From: Trema orientale
Lineage: Eukaryota; Streptophyta; Magnoliopsida; Rosales; Cannabaceae
NCBI GenBank assembly: GCA_002914845.1
Contig: JXTC01000073.1
Location: 718,686 to 782,685, forward strand
Length of the DNA stretch: 64,000 nt
Reading direction: 5' to 3'
In this document: positions 1 to 13,005 of the stretch, one piece after another
Numbering within the stretch: position 1 is the stretch's first letter
How the letters are laid out: each line of letters begins with the position of its first letter
Position numbers and translations under genes: made by a program
The notes under the pieces: model-generated
What the model was told of the DNA's origin: nothing
Database searches by the model: none
Seen by the model: only the letters and a program-made list of their open reading frames with translations

Positions 1-26
1 AGCAAACGTTTGAGTTTGGGGGTATT

Positions 27-1577
27 TGATGAGTGTGTATTTTACTCACAAATCAAGTATTCTCCAAGTTCAAATAATTGTAAGTTCTCAAGAATTTGTA
101 TTGTTTTAATGTTGTTTTGTGTTTTTATTGTAGAAAATAAGAAATTGAGGCTTAGTGTATATTTGACACTAAAAAGAAAAAGTTTATGAAGCCATCAATA
201 GCTGAAACGAGGACCGGAGCATCAAAGAGAACTAAAAAGCTCAATTAGACCAACAGCTAGGCACCGCAGTGCTCAAAAAGGGCATCGTGGTACCTCAGGA
301 CCAGAATGCTGGCACCGCGGTGCCCAGAAAGTGGCACAGCGGTACCTCAGCACTGGCACCGCGGTGCCACTGCGATTTCAGCACATGTAGAAGCCGCTTT
401 TTCCACATTTTGTAGCCACATGTCCATACGTTTTTGGCCAACTTTAAGGGTTGTTTTTGGCTCTTGATCTAACACCAATGGAAGGTTAAATTTCTTCCTT
501 TCTTAGGTCATCTTAGTACCCTTTAAATAGACGCTTTAGCCTCTATTTCAAAGTGTGGAGAGTTGGAAGAGCAGGCACATCTTTGAGAACTGAAAAATCC
601 TAGAGAGAGAGAGCTTTGGAGCTGAAATTTGGAGAGGATGCTTGAGAGAGATGCTTGAAGAATTGAAGGCTTGAAGTTTTACCTCCACAAAAGAGTTTTC
701 TCTTTCTCTTTCTCATCCTAATCTCATTTGAATTTTGTATTGGGCATATTGTATAATTTGTTTAGAATTATGAAATTCTTTATAAGATTAGTTATGGATT
801 CTACTATACTTGGATTGATTTTCTACCTTAGGATTTGATGTACCCTTTTTATACTTTGTTTTGCTTATTTTGTTAATTATTGGCTTATTTTCTATTGACA
901 ATTCATTTATGTTTCTCCTTGCTTATTTCCTCTAATTTATATGGTCAATGAATTAGTTGAACTTGGGTTGTGATTTTGATACTTGAGAGAGTTTGATTTC
1001 ATAAACCAGAATTGAGAAACATAGTTTAGGTCGTTGTGAGACCGAGAGGAGATCAACACCTAGATAATCAAATTAAGAAATTCTTAAGATCTAGATTTAA
1101 TGAGTGCTTAGGGAACCGGGTTAGATAGAGATATCAACCTGGGTACTTAGGCATATTGTCTCACTCGGTACTCGAGAGAGGGAATGAGATTAGATTAGGT
1201 CCCTTGATTAGTGAATTTAGTGAAAATAGTCTAATAATTGCTTAATTTGACGAATTTATGAATAATTAGGGGAAATCATGTCCTTAGTATATTAGTACAT
1301 AGTAATTTCCATATTTTATTTATGTAATTCTTTTTTCTTTATTTTTATTCATTTTATTTTAAATTCATTTAGTTTTGATGCCTAGATAAAGTTAGGTTAT
1401 GATAATTTTGGTACTTAACAACTAATCCAAAATTCAATCTCTGTGGATCGACCCTTCTTGCCGTTATACTAGTTAATTCTAAGTTTTACTAGACTTGCTA
1501 GGTTAGTTAATAGGAGGTAATTATAAATGTTAATTTGGTACTGGGCGTTTATTTCCAATGACTAAACGTGTTTTTCA
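27..1577 (+). mobile_element. LTR copy A of a Ty3-type retroelement
   Basis: The copy begins TGATGAGTGTG and ends GTTTTTCA, so it has TG...CA ends. It matches the copy at 2661-4800 along its whole length, and once the inserted solo LTR is removed the two differ by about one base in length (1551 versus about 1552). Identity is high by eye, roughly nine bases in ten. A TATA-like CTTTAAATAG lies at 521-530, consistent with plus-strand transcription. Just left of it, GTTTGGGGGT (14-23) looks like a polypurine tract, so this copy may be the 3' LTR of a unit that continues off the window. The style resembles non-chromovirus Ty3 elements (Tat/Athila/Ogre group); that family call is inference. It is a non-coding fossil. 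Confidence 0.8.
240..370. repeat. Cluster of GC-rich palindromes inside LTR A
   Basis: Several copies of a short near-palindrome built on GGCACCGCGGTGCC occur within about 110 bases (perfect at 311-324 and 355-368, degenerate near 261-272 and 331-346). The surroundings are AT-rich, so the cluster stands out in base composition. The same cluster recurs in LTR B at about 2893-3003 with partly different substitutions. It could form small hairpins or bind a dimeric protein; no function can be read from sequence. Confidence 0.7.
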
Positions 1578-2660
1578 TTACAAAAATTTTGAGCCTTTGA
1601 AGAGAGGATTTAAGCATTTCTTTGGATCGTTTGAGCCTTTGAAACTAACCCTTGAAAGTTTTATCCCTAGTTAACCCCTATTGAGCTGATTTGACCTATT
1701 TCCTTCATTACCTTCACAAGTGCATCTAAACCATCAAATTAATTCCCATTTCCTAAACTTATCAACAATAGGCATCATTGCATTGCACTCTTACATGATT
1801 TGTTAAGCATAAATATAAGTTTAGGTTATGTTTAGAGAATTGTTGGTGGATTGGTTTGATATTAATAAAAGAAAGGAGAGAGTTGGAACAAATTGTGCAT
1901 TACCTTCTATTCTTTTCAACATTAAGGACAATGTTGATTTTGAGTTTGGGGGCTAGCTTTATGCTTCTCTTCTTTTTATCACAATCCTTTTCTTGTTTTT
2001 AAAAAAAAAGAAAAAAAGGAGAAAAAATAAAATTAAAAAAGAAAGAAAAAATAAAAATAAAAAAAAAAGAAAAAAAAGAAGAAAAGAGAAAAATGAATAA
2101 AGGATTGTGGTTGATTTTGTCTTTTTTGGTGAATAAACTTATTGTGGGATGAATTGAAGGAAGAAAAATAATACAATGGGGGGTTTAGTGAGTGAATTTT
2201 CTTGGGAATTATGCAAGATCCTTGAGTTGTGATACATGCTTTGGGTGATCTGAGTCGAAAATTCTTTTCACCATTGAGGACAATGTTAATTTTTAGTTTG
2301 GGGATGAGCTTTATGCTTCTCTTCTTTTTATCACAATCCTTATCTTGTTTAAAAAAAAAAGAAAAAAAAGTGAAAAAAAAGAGAAAAAAATAAAAAAATA
2401 AAAACTAGGAAAAAAAAGAAAAAAAAAGAAGAAAAGAGAAAAATGAATAACGGATTGTGGTTGATTTTGTCTTTTTTGGTGAATAAACTTATTGTGGGAA
2501 GAATTGAAGGAAGAAAAATAATACAATGGGGGGTTTAGTGAGTGAATTTTCTTGGGAATTATGCAAGATTCTTGAGTTGTAATAGATACTTAGGTTGATC
2601 CAAGCCGAAAAATTTCCTTCTCGTCTACCTTTCACCCAGCCTCACACTACAACCTGTATT
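1578..2660 (+). mobile_element. Internal remnant between LTR copies A and B
   Basis: Only about 1.08 kb separates the two LTR copies and no gag or pol similarity is visible. It contains GAGTTTGGGGG-type polypurine motifs (near 1941 and 2295) preceded by AGGACAATGTT, as in the untranslated 3' part of Tat/Athila-type elements, and A-rich low-complexity tracts. There is no recognisable primer-binding site right of LTR A. The unit is therefore a fossil reduced to LTRs plus 3' untranslated sequence; it could have arisen by loss of the coding part or by recombination between elements. Confidence 0.6.
1920..2590. repeat. ~352 bp tandem duplication in the retroelement internal region
   Basis: The block starting AGGACAATGTTGATTTT (near 1925) recurs from about 2277 with the same order of parts: purine-rich GTTTGGGG motif, GCTTTATGCTTCTC, an A-rich run, then ATTGTGGTTGATTTTG and AATACAATGGGGGG. 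The spacing is about 352 bases. The copies differ mainly in their A-rich runs. It is a local duplication within the 3' untranslated part of the element, so the polypurine-like motif is also duplicated. Confidence 0.8.
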
Positions 2661-4800
2661 TGATGAGTGTGTATTTTACTCACAAATCAAGTATTCTCCA
2701 AGTTCAGATAATTGTAAATTCTCAAGTATTTGTGTTGTTTTAATGTTGTTTTATTTTTTTATTGTAGAAAATAAGAAATTGAGGCCTAGTGTATATTTGA
2801 CACCAAAAAAGAGCAATTTATGAAGCCATTAATAGTTGAAACGAGAACCAGAGTATCAAAGAGAACTAAAAAGCTCAATTGGACCAGCAGCTAGGCGCCG
2901 CGGTGCTCAAAAAGGGCACCGCGATGCCTCAGAACCAGAACGCTGACACCGCAGTGCCCAGAAAGTGGCACTGCGGTGCCTCAGCACTGGCACTGCGGTG
3001 CCACTGCGATTTCAGCATGTTTAGAAGCCGCGTTTTCCCCATTTTGTAGCCACATGTCTACACGTTTTTGGCCAACTTTAAGGGCTATTTTTGGCCCTTG
3101 ATCTAACACCAATGGAAGGATAAATTTCTTCCTTTATTAGGTCATCTTAGTGCCCTTTAAATAGACACTTTAGCCTCCATTTCAAAGGGTAGAGAGTTAG
3201 AATAGGAGGCACATCTTTGAGAGCTAAAAATCCTAGAGAGAGAGAGAGCTTTGAAGCTGAAATTTGGAGAGGATGCTTGAGAGAGATACTTGAAGAATTG
3301 AAAGCTTAAAGTTCTACCTCGACAAAAGAGTTTTCTCTACCTCTTTCTCACCCTAATCTCATTTGAATTTTGTATTGGGCATATTGTATAATTTGTTTGG
3401 AATATTGAAATTTTTTATGAGATTAGCCTTGGATTCTACTATGCTTAGATTGATTCTCTATCTTAGGATTTGATGTATCCTTTTTATACTTTGTTTTGCA
3501 TATTTTGTTAGTTGTTGGCTTAGATTCCATTGTCAATTCATTTATGTTTCTCCTTGCTTATTGCCTCTAATTTATGTGGCCAATGAATTAGTTGAACTTA
3601 GGTTGTGATTTTGATACTCGAGAGAGTTTGATTTCATAAACCGGAATCAAGAAACATAGTTTAGGTTGTTGTGAGACCGAGAGGAGATCAACACCTAAAT
3701 AATCAAATAGGAAGTTATTAAGGGCTAAAACTTAATGAGTGCTTAGGGAACCAGGTTAGATAGAGATATCAACTTGGGTACTTAGGCATATTATCTCATT
3801 CGGCACTCGAGAGAGAGAATGAGGTTAGATTAGGTCCATTGATTAGTAAATTTAGTGGAATTAATCTAATAATTACTTAATTTGACGAATTTAGAAATAA
3901 TTCGAGGAAATCATATACTTAGTACATTAGTGCATAGTAATTTCCATATTTTATTTATGTTAATTTTTTTATCTTTGTTTTTATTTATTTTATTTTAAAT
4001 TCGTCTAGTTTTGATACCCAGATAAAATTAGGTTATGATAATTTTGGTACTTAACTACTGTTGACGGAGGTTTTGTCAACAATGAATTTAGGGAATTGCG
4101 AGATGTGGCTTGTGTGTGAAAAGGATTAATAAAGCAAAGTAAATAAGGAGACACAAATTTTTATAGTGGTTCAGCCCCAAAAAAGATGAGCCTACGTCCA
4201 CCGTTCTTCACTACTTTTCTAGAGAATTACAAGGATTTCTGTCTCAAGGTGAGAGCTGAGAATTACAGGACGTAATGAAGTGTTTTTTGTGAAGAATGTG
4301 TATTTTTCTTACAATGAGCTTAAGCCACCTTTATATAGATGAGGATGGCTTAAGGTTACCTAATTACATAAACGAGCAAGCGTATAACCAGAATAATATA
4401 ATTAAGGTAACGCACAATTGGGTAATATCCCTTGAATTAAGTACAGGAGTTACTCGATCTCTATTAAGAAGCTTATTTCCTTATCTCTGTCCACACTTGA
4501 GCTGATTTCCTTTTTATGCTGATCGCCCTTTGTCATCCAGAAGTGGTCGCATAATCAAAGGAAGACATATGCGACCTTGTAAAAAACCGTTGACTTTTCT
4601 TTTTCGCTATTTGACTAATGCGGATTTAAGATCGCATAACAACTACTAATCTAAAATCCAATCTATGTGAATCAACCCTTCCTGCTGCTATACTAGTTAA
4701 TTCTAGGTTTTACTAGACTTGCTAGGTTAGTTAATAGGAGGTAATTATAAATGTTAATTTGGTATTGGCTGTTTATTTCCAACGACTAAATGTTTTTTCA
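2661..4800 (+). mobile_element. LTR copy B of the same element, interrupted by a solo LTR
   Basis: The copy starts TGATGAGTGTG and ends GTTTTTTCA, and is collinear with copy A. The palindrome cluster, the TTTAAATAG box and the 3' part with AGACTTGCTAGGTTAG are all present. At 4059-4641 it is interrupted by an unrelated LTR. No target duplication is seen to match the sequence left of copy A, so A and B are not simply the two ends of one clean insertion, or one end has been rearranged. Confidence 0.78.
4059..4641 (-). mobile_element. Solo LTR nested in LTR B, with 5 bp target duplication
   Basis: The 583 bp block begins TGTTGACGGAGG and ends GCATAACA, so the ends are TG...CA with short inverted TGTT/AACA. 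It is flanked by ACTAC at 4054-4058 and at 4642-4646, and removing it restores the match to LTR A. No internal retroelement sequence is attached, so it is a solo LTR left by recombination. A TATATAAAGG-type box reads on the minus strand near 4329-4340, which suggests minus orientation. The block with GTGGTTCAGCC and CCTACGTCCACC is a common feature of plant LTRs. It is younger than the LTR B insertion. Confidence 0.85.
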
Positions 4801-5722
4801 CCATTATCACCCTTCCTCTTGTCAAATCTTCTAACAAGTTCTTAATTGAATCTATTGTAGTTCAAACTTCATTGATAGCTTCTTCTTGGTTGATTTGCCG
4901 TGCAAACAAATCATCTAGATCTAAATGTTGATCCACCTTTTCCATCGACCTTTTTCCTGAGCGACGTCACCTTTCTAAAATACGAGTGCCTTCCGAACGA
5001 AGGCTTTCACTAGGTACTGCTTGGGCTCGAACAGCACTGGCAACTATTTCTTCTTGAATCTAGGATGGGTGATTTCTAATTCTTGTTGCCTGGGATGCGG
5101 CAATTTCTTCGGCATGTGAGGTATTATTACGCCTTGTCATCACCATTTCTGGGTTGTGATAATACTGTTTACGGGTTTTTTAAGGCAGAGGCACTCCTTC
5201 GAGTGCCAAATTATTGACACCAAAAATTGGTTAAACGACAGCAATTTAGGTACAACAACGGGATTGTAATTCTAGTTGGTAAACTGATAGTAAGAAAAAA
5301 GACACGGATGTTATAGTGGTTCAGTTGGAACTGAAACGGCCTACACCCATTATTAGATGATTTTATTGAGAGAATTAGAAATAGTAGATTTACAATAATC
5401 TCAGGGAGATTAGGTTTACTATAATTTTAAATGTAGTGGTATTACTGTAGCGAGCATATGGGAGCAGTTGGAAAATGATGTAGGGCTGTCAGAAGTGATT
5501 GAGTTTCTCCCCCATATTCTTGTTTGTTATGCCACAATTATTTTCCCAATAATTGAAGATACTGTTTGTAATGGGCCTGCTCGCACATAATCCATTCGAG
5601 CTAGTCTTCTCGCATCATTTATAGAGGATGACGTAGTTAAAAACGAGAAGCCTTAATGAGCAGACTCATTGAGCAGACATTTCGAACAGACTATTTGAGC
5701 TGTTTAGAAAACACGCACAACA
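4801..5722 (-). mobile_element. Minus-strand LTR with leader and gag remnant (Ty3-type fossil)
   Basis: A candidate LTR spans about 5215-5722: read on the minus strand it starts TGTTGTGCGTG and ends TTGGTGTCA. It carries the GTGGTTCAG...CCTACACCC block also found in the solo LTR at 4059-4641. Downstream on the minus strand is TTTGGCACTCGAAGGAGTGC, similar to the TTTGGCGCC leader of plant Ty3 elements, then a degenerate gag-like start (about 5150 leftwards to 4801). The element is broken in several places and incomplete; no second LTR is seen. Its right end abuts satellite array 1. LTR boundaries are approximate. Confidence 0.6.
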
Positions 5723-5970
5723 ACTCCTTATACATATTTCCCAATCACAATCAACCTAAAATTTAAGAAATAACAAATACAAGAGAAATAAAAAAGAAAA
5801 TAAGGAAAATATATAACTACACAATCAGATTGCTTTTGATGAGAAAACCCTTAGTGGGATTAGGGTTCACTATAGACATCTTATGGGGAAGACAAAATAC
5901 CCCTAGTCATGGGTTCAAATTTCTCAATTGAAGAGGAATAAATCCCTGTTGATGAAAATTCTTAAAATAA

Positions 5971-6030
5971 ACCCATGGAAGACTGATGGCAGAGTAAAGC
6001 TGTATGGAAGACTGATGGTAGAGTAAAGTT
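5971..6030. repeat. ~30 bp tandem duplication inside the first monomers
   Basis: ATGGAAGACTGATGGCAGAG followed by TAAAGCTGT is repeated immediately as ATGGAAGACTGATGGTAGAG plus TAAAGTTGC. It is a local slip-type duplication within one monomer near the left end of the array. Confidence 0.75.
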
Positions 6031-7299
6031 GCAGTTTGAAGACAAAGAACTATAGGAACCTTTAGATCATTTAAACAAGAAAAGAAAAACGAGGGGGAGA
6101 GAGAAAGAGAGAGAGGAAACAAACAGAGTCCCAAAAGTGCATTGGTCCAAGACAGGAGTGGAGTGAAAAAGAGAAGTGCTCGTAGATTTAGTTTAGCTAT
6201 CGCACCAAACGAAGATATAATCTACTTATTAGCATTCCTATATACATTCTCCAGTCACAATCAATTACTAAAATTTAAGAACTAACAAAATACAAGAGAA
6301 ATAAAAAGAAAAATAAAGAAAACATATAACCTCACAATCAGATTGTTTTTGACAAAATAACCCTCAATTGGATTACGGTTCTCTGTGGACATCTTATGGG
6401 GAAAATAAAGTATTCCCCGTTGTAGGTTCAAATTGCTTAATTGAAGAAGAATAAAACTTTGTTGATGAAAATTCTTAAAATAAACCCACGAAAGACTGAT
6501 GATAAAGTGATGCTACAGCTTGAAGACAAAGAACTATAGGAACTGTTAGATCGTTTGAACAAGAAAAGGACAACAAAGGAGAGAGAGAGAGAGAGAGTAT
6601 AATAGAGTCCCAAAATTGCATCGTTCCAAGACAGGATTTGAGTGAAAAAGAGAAGTCCTCGTAGATACAGGTTGGCTATCACACCAAACAAAGACATAAT
6701 CTATCTAGTTTCCTTTTATACACATTCCTCTGTCACATTTAATCCCTAAAATTTAAAAAATAACAAATACATGAGAAATACGAAGGATAATAAAGAAAAC
6801 ATAAAACCACACAATCAGATTACTTTTGAAGAGATAACCCTCAGTTGGATTAGGGTTCACTGTAGATATCTTATAGGGAAGAAAAAGTATCCCTAGTCAT
6901 AGGTTCAATTCCACAATTAAAGAGTAATAAAGCTCTATTAATGAAAATTCTAGAAATAAACACATGGAAGACTAACGACAAAGTGAAGAGAGAGAGAGAG
7001 AGAGAGAAGGGGCAAACTAACAGAGTACCAAAATTGCATTGGTCCAAGACAAGAATGGAGTGAAAAAGAGAAGTCCTCGTAGATGCAGATTGCTTGTCAT
7101 ACCAAACGAAGACATAATCTATCCAGTAGCTTTCCTATACTCATATCCCAGTCATAATCAGTACCTAAAATTTAAGAAATAACAAATATAAAAGAAATAA
7201 AAAGGTAAATAATAAAAACATATAACCACACAATCAGATTACTTTTGACAATATAACCCTCAGTTGCATTAGGGTTCACTGTACACATCATATGGGAAA

Positions 7300-7933
7300 T
7301 AAAGAATCCCCTATCATATGTTCAAATTGCTTAATTGTAGAGGAATAAACCCATGCTGATGAAAATTCTTAAAATAAAACCACGGAAGACTGAAGACAAA
7401 GTGAAGCGGCAGCTTGAAGACAGAATTATAGGAACTATTAGATCATTTAAACAAGAAAAGGTAAAGGAGAGAGAGAGAGAGAGAGACTAACAGAGTCCCA
7501 AAATTGTATTGGTCGTAGACAGGAGTAGAGTGAAAAAGAAAAGTCCTGGTTGATACAGGTTAGAGTCATGCCAAACAAAGATATAATCTACCCAGTAACC
7601 TTCTTATACACATTCTCGCTGTCACAATCAATCCCGAATATTTAAGAAATAACAAATACAAGAAAAAATAAAGAAAAATAAAGAAAATATATAACAACAA
7701 AATCAGATTGCTTTTGACGAGATAACCTCAGTTGGATTAGGGTTCACTGAAAACATGTCAGGGGGAGGACAAAGTATCCTTCGTCACGTGTTCAAATTGC
7801 TCAATTAAAGAGGAATAAAGCCCTGTCGACAAAAATTCTTAAAATAAACTCATGGAAGACTGATGACAAAGTGAAGCTGCAGCTTGAAGATAGAACTATA
7901 GAAACTGTTAGATCGTTTAAACAAAAGAGGGAA

Positions 7934-7975
<42 letters not shown>

Positions 7976-9043
7976 CAAACAGAGTACCAAAATTGAATTG
8001 GCCCAAGACAGGAGTGGACTGAAAAAAAAAAGTCCTCGTAGATGCAGGTCAGCTGTCGCACCAAACGAAAACATAATATACCCTGTACCCTTCGTATACA
8101 TATTCCCAAGTCACAATCAATCCCTAAAATTTTAGAAATAACAAATACAAGAGAAATAAAAAGAAAAATATAGAAAACATATGACCACACAATCATATTG
8201 ATTTTGACAAGATAACCTTTAGTTAGATTTGGGTTCACTATAGACATCTTATGGGGAAGATAAAGTATTCGCAGTCATAGGTTCAAATTGCACAATTGAA
8301 GAGGAGTCAAAGCCCAATTAATGAAATTTCTTAAAATAAATCCATGGAAGATTGATGACAAAGTGAAGCGACAGCTTGAAGACAAAGTATTATAGGAACT
8401 ATCAGAATGTTTAAACAATAAAAGGAAAATGAGTGAGACAGAGACAGAGAGATAGAGAGAGAGAGAGAGGAAACAAACAAAGTACCAAAATTGCATTGGT
8501 CCAAGACAAGAGTGGACTGAAAAAGAGAAGTCTTCTTAGATGCAGGTCGGCTGTCGCACCAAACGAAGATATAATCTACCCTGTAGCCTTCCTATACACA
8601 TTCCCAAGTCACAATCAATCCTTAAAATTTAAGAAATAGCAAATACAGAAGAAACAGAAAGAAATATTGAAAACATATAACCACACAATCAGATTGCTTT
8701 AAACAAGATAGCCCTTAGTTGGATTAGGGTTCACTGTAGACATCTTATGGGGAAGATAAAGTATCCCCGTCATATGTTCAAATTGCACAATTGAAGAGGA
8801 GTAAAACCTTATTAAAGAAAATTCATAAAATAAACCATTGGAAGATTGATTACAAAGTGAAGTTGCATCTTGAAGATAAAATATCCGCCGTCTTGTGTTC
8901 AAATTGCTCAATTGTAGAGGAATAAAGCCATGTTGATGAAAATTCTTAACATAAACTCACGGAATACTAATGATAAAGTGAAGCTGCAACTTGAGGACAG
9001 AACAATAGGAACTGTTAGATCGTCTAAACAAGAAAAAGAAAAC

Positions 9044-9084
<41 letters not shown>

Positions 9085-9541
9085 AACTAACAATGTCCCA
9101 AAATTGCATTGTCCCATGATAGGAGTAGTGAAAAAGAGAAATCCTCGTAGATATAAGTTGGCTGTCGTACCAAATAAAGACATAATCTACTTTGTAGCCT
9201 ACCTATACACATTCTCTAGTCAAAATCAATCCATAAAATTCAAGAAATAACAAATTTAAGAGAAATAAAAAGAAAAATGTAAAAAAATATAAGCACACAA
9301 TCATATTGCTTTTGACGAGATAACCCGTAGTTGGATTCTGGTTCACTATTGACATCTTATGGGGAAGATAAAGTATTCCTTGTCATAGGGTTCAAATTGC
9401 ACAATTAAAGAAGAGTAAAGTCCTATTGATGAAAATTCTTAAAATAAACCTATGGAAGACTGATGATAAAGTGAAACTGCAGCTGAAGACAAAGAATTAT
9501 ACGAATTGTTAGAACGTTTAAACAATAGAAGGAAAACGAGG

Positions 9542-9580
<39 letters not shown>

Positions 9581-10030
9581 AAACTAAAAGTACCAAAATT
9601 GCATTGGTCCAAGACAAGAATGGAGTGATAAGGAGAAGTCCTCGTAGAAGCAGATTACTTGTCAGACCAAACGAAGGCGTAATCTACCCAGTAGCATTCC
9701 TATACTCATTTCCTAGTCCTAATCAATCCCTGAAATTTAAGAAATAACAAATACAAAAGAAATAGAAAGGAAAATAATGAAAAGATATAACCACACAATC
9801 AGATGACTTTTGAAGATATAACCCTTAGTTGGATCAGGGTTCACTACACACATCTTATGGGAAAGATAAAGAATCCCCCGTCATATGTTCAAATTGCTCA
9901 ATTGTAGAGTAATAAACCCATGTTGAAGAAAATTCTTAAAATAAACCTACAGAAAACTGAAGAGAAAATGAAGCTGCAGCTTGAAGACAGAATTATAGGA
10001 ACTGTTAGATCGTTTAAACAAGAAAAGGTA

Positions 10031-10067
<37 letters not shown>

Positions 10068-11998
10068 GAGAGAGAGAGACTAACGAAGTCCCAAAATTGC
10101 ATCGGTTGAATACAGGAGTGGAGTGAAAAAGAAAAGTCCCCGTAGATGCAGGTTGGCAGTCGTGCCAAACGAAGATATAATCTACCCAGTAACCTTCTCA
10201 TACACATTCTCCCTGTCACAATAAATCCCGAAAATTTAAGAAATAACGAACACATGAAAAAATAAAGAAAAATGAAAAAAACATATAACAACACAATCAA
10301 ATTGCTTTTGACGAGATAACCTCAGTTGGATTAGGGTTCATTGAAGACATGCAGGGGGAGGATAAAGCATCCCCTGTCATGTATTCAAATTGCTCAATTG
10401 TAGAGGAATAAAGTCTTGTCGACAAAAATTCTTAAAATAAACTCATGGAAGACGGATGATAAAAGTACAGCTGCAGCTTGAAGACAGAACTATAGGAACT
10501 GTTAGATCGTTTAAACAAGAAAAAGAAAACGACAATGAGAGAGAGAGAGAGAAGAGGGAGAGAGAGAAAGAAAGAAATAGAGGAAACAAACAGAGTACCA
10601 AAGTTGCATTGGCCTAAGACAGGAGTGGACTGAAAAAGAGAAGTCCTCATAGATGCAGGTCAGCTGTCGCACCAAACGAAGACATAATCTGTCCTGTAGC
10701 CTTCCTATACACATTTCCTAGTCGCAATCAATCCTTATAACTTTAGAAATAACAAATACAGGAGAAATAAAAAGAAAAATGTAGAAAATATATGATCACA
10801 CAGATTGATTTTGACAAGATAACCCTTGATTGGATTTGGGTTCACTGTAGACATCTTATGGGGAAGATAAAGTATTCGCAGTCATGGGTTCAAATTGCAC
10901 AATTAAAGAGGAGTAAAAGCCCTATTAATGAAATTTATTAAAATAAACACGTGGAAGACTGATAGCAAAGTGAAGTGGCAGCTTGAAGACATTGAATTAT
11001 AGGAACTGTTAGAATATTTAAACAATAAAAGGAAAATGAGAGAGAGAGAGAAAGAAAGAGAGAGAGAGAGAGGAAATAAACAGAGTACCAAAATTGTATT
11101 GATCCAAGATAAGGGTGGACTGAAAAAGAGAAGTCCTCGTAGATGCAAGTCGGCTGTCGCATCAAACAAAGACATAATCTACCTTGTAGCTTTCCTATAC
11201 ACATTTCACAGTCACAATCAATCCTTAAAATTTAAGAAATAACAAATACAAGAGAAATAAAAAGAAAAATATAGAAAGTACATAATCATACAATCATATT
11301 CCTTTTGACGAGATAACCCTTAGTTGGATTAGGATTCACAATAGAAATCTTACGAGGAGGATAAAGTATTCATAGTCATGGTTTAAATTGCATAATTGAA
11401 GTGGAGTAAAGCCCTATTAATGAAAATTCCTAAAATAAACCCCTGAAAGACTGATGGCAAAGTGAAGCTGCAGCTTGAAAACAAAGAATTATAAGAATTA
11501 TTAGAACGTTTAAACAATAAAAGGAAAATGAGAGAGAGAGAGAGAGAGAACTAACAAAGTTTGGGAATTCTATTTGTCCAAAACCATATGGAGTGAAAAA
11601 GTGAAATCCTTGTAGATGCAGGTTAGCTGTCGCAATAAACGAAGAAATAATCTACCTAGTAGCCTTCCTACACACATTCCCCAATCACAATTAATTCCTA
11701 AAAATTTAAGAAATAACAAATACAAGAGAAGTAAAAAAAAATAAAAAAAACATATAACCATATAATCAGATTGCTTTTGACGAGATAACCATCAGTTAGA
11801 TTAGGATTCACAGTAGATATTTTATGGGGAAGATAAAGTATCCCAATCATGGGTTCAAATTGCACAATTGAAAAAGAATAAAACCCTGTTGATGAAAATT
11901 CTTAAAATAAACCCACAAAAGACTGATGACAAAGTTAAGTTGCAGCTTTAAGACATAGAACTATAGGAACTACTAGCTTGTTTAAAAAATAAAAAGAA

Positions 11999-12032
<34 letters not shown>

Positions 12033-12482
12033 AACTACCAAAATCCCAAAATTGCATTGGTCCAAGATGGGAGTGGAGCGAAAAAGAGAAGTCCTTGAAT
12101 ATGCAGGTTGGCTTTCGCACCAAACAAAGGCATAATCTACCTAGTAGCCTTCGTATATACATTCATCAATCATAATCAATACCTAAAATTTAAGAAATAA
12201 CAAATACAAGAAAAATAAAAAGGAAAATAAAGAAAACATATAACTAAAGAATCAGCTTGCTTTTGACAAGATAACCCTCAGCTGGATTAGGGTTCATTGT
12301 AGGCATCTTATGGGAAAGATAAAGAATCCCCCCTCATATTTTCAAATTGCTCAATTCTAGAGGAATAAACCCATGTTGACGAAAATTCATAAAATAAAAC
12401 TACAGAAGACTGAAGATAAAACGAAGCTGCTGCTTGAGAAAGAATTATAGGAACTGTTAGATAATTTAAACAAGAAAAGGTA

Positions 12483-12519
<37 letters not shown>

Positions 12520-12964
12520 AACAAAGTCCCAAAATTGCATCGGTCGAAGACGGGAGTGGAGTGAAAAAGAAAAGTCCTCGTAGAAGAAGATTGGCAGTCG
12601 CGCCAAACAAAGATATAATCTACCCATTAGCCTTCTTATACACATTCTCCCAGTCACAATCAATCCGAAAATTAAATAAATAACAAATACATGAAAAAAT
12701 AAAGAAAAATAAAAAAAAACATCTAACTACACAATTAGATTGCATTTGACGAGATAACTTCAGTTGGATTAGGGTTCACTGAAGACAGGTCAAGGGGAGG
12801 ATAAAGTATCCCCTGTCATGTATTCAAATTGCTCATTGCAGAGGAATAAAGCCTTGTCGACGAAAATTCTTAAAATAAGCTAACAGAAGACTGATTACAA
12901 AGTGAAGTTGCAGTTTGAAGACAGAACTATAGGAACTGTTAGATCGCCTAAATAAGAAAAAGAA

Positions 12965-13005
<41 letters not shown>

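Noticed and set aside
4296-4505. 69-codon plus-strand frame
   Set aside because: It lies wholly inside the solo LTR and has no family likeness.
7801-8247. 148-codon minus-strand open frame and many similar Leu/Ser-rich frames in both arrays
   Set aside because: They fall in satellite monomers, cross the GA tract (read as Leu-Ser repeats), break at different places in each unit and match no family I know. Not called as genes.
8930-9250. Plus-strand frames such as KVKLQLEDKEL...RERERER resembling a charged coiled-coil protein
   Set aside because: They are monomer sequence plus the GA tract read as Arg-Glu; stops and frame changes differ from copy to copy.
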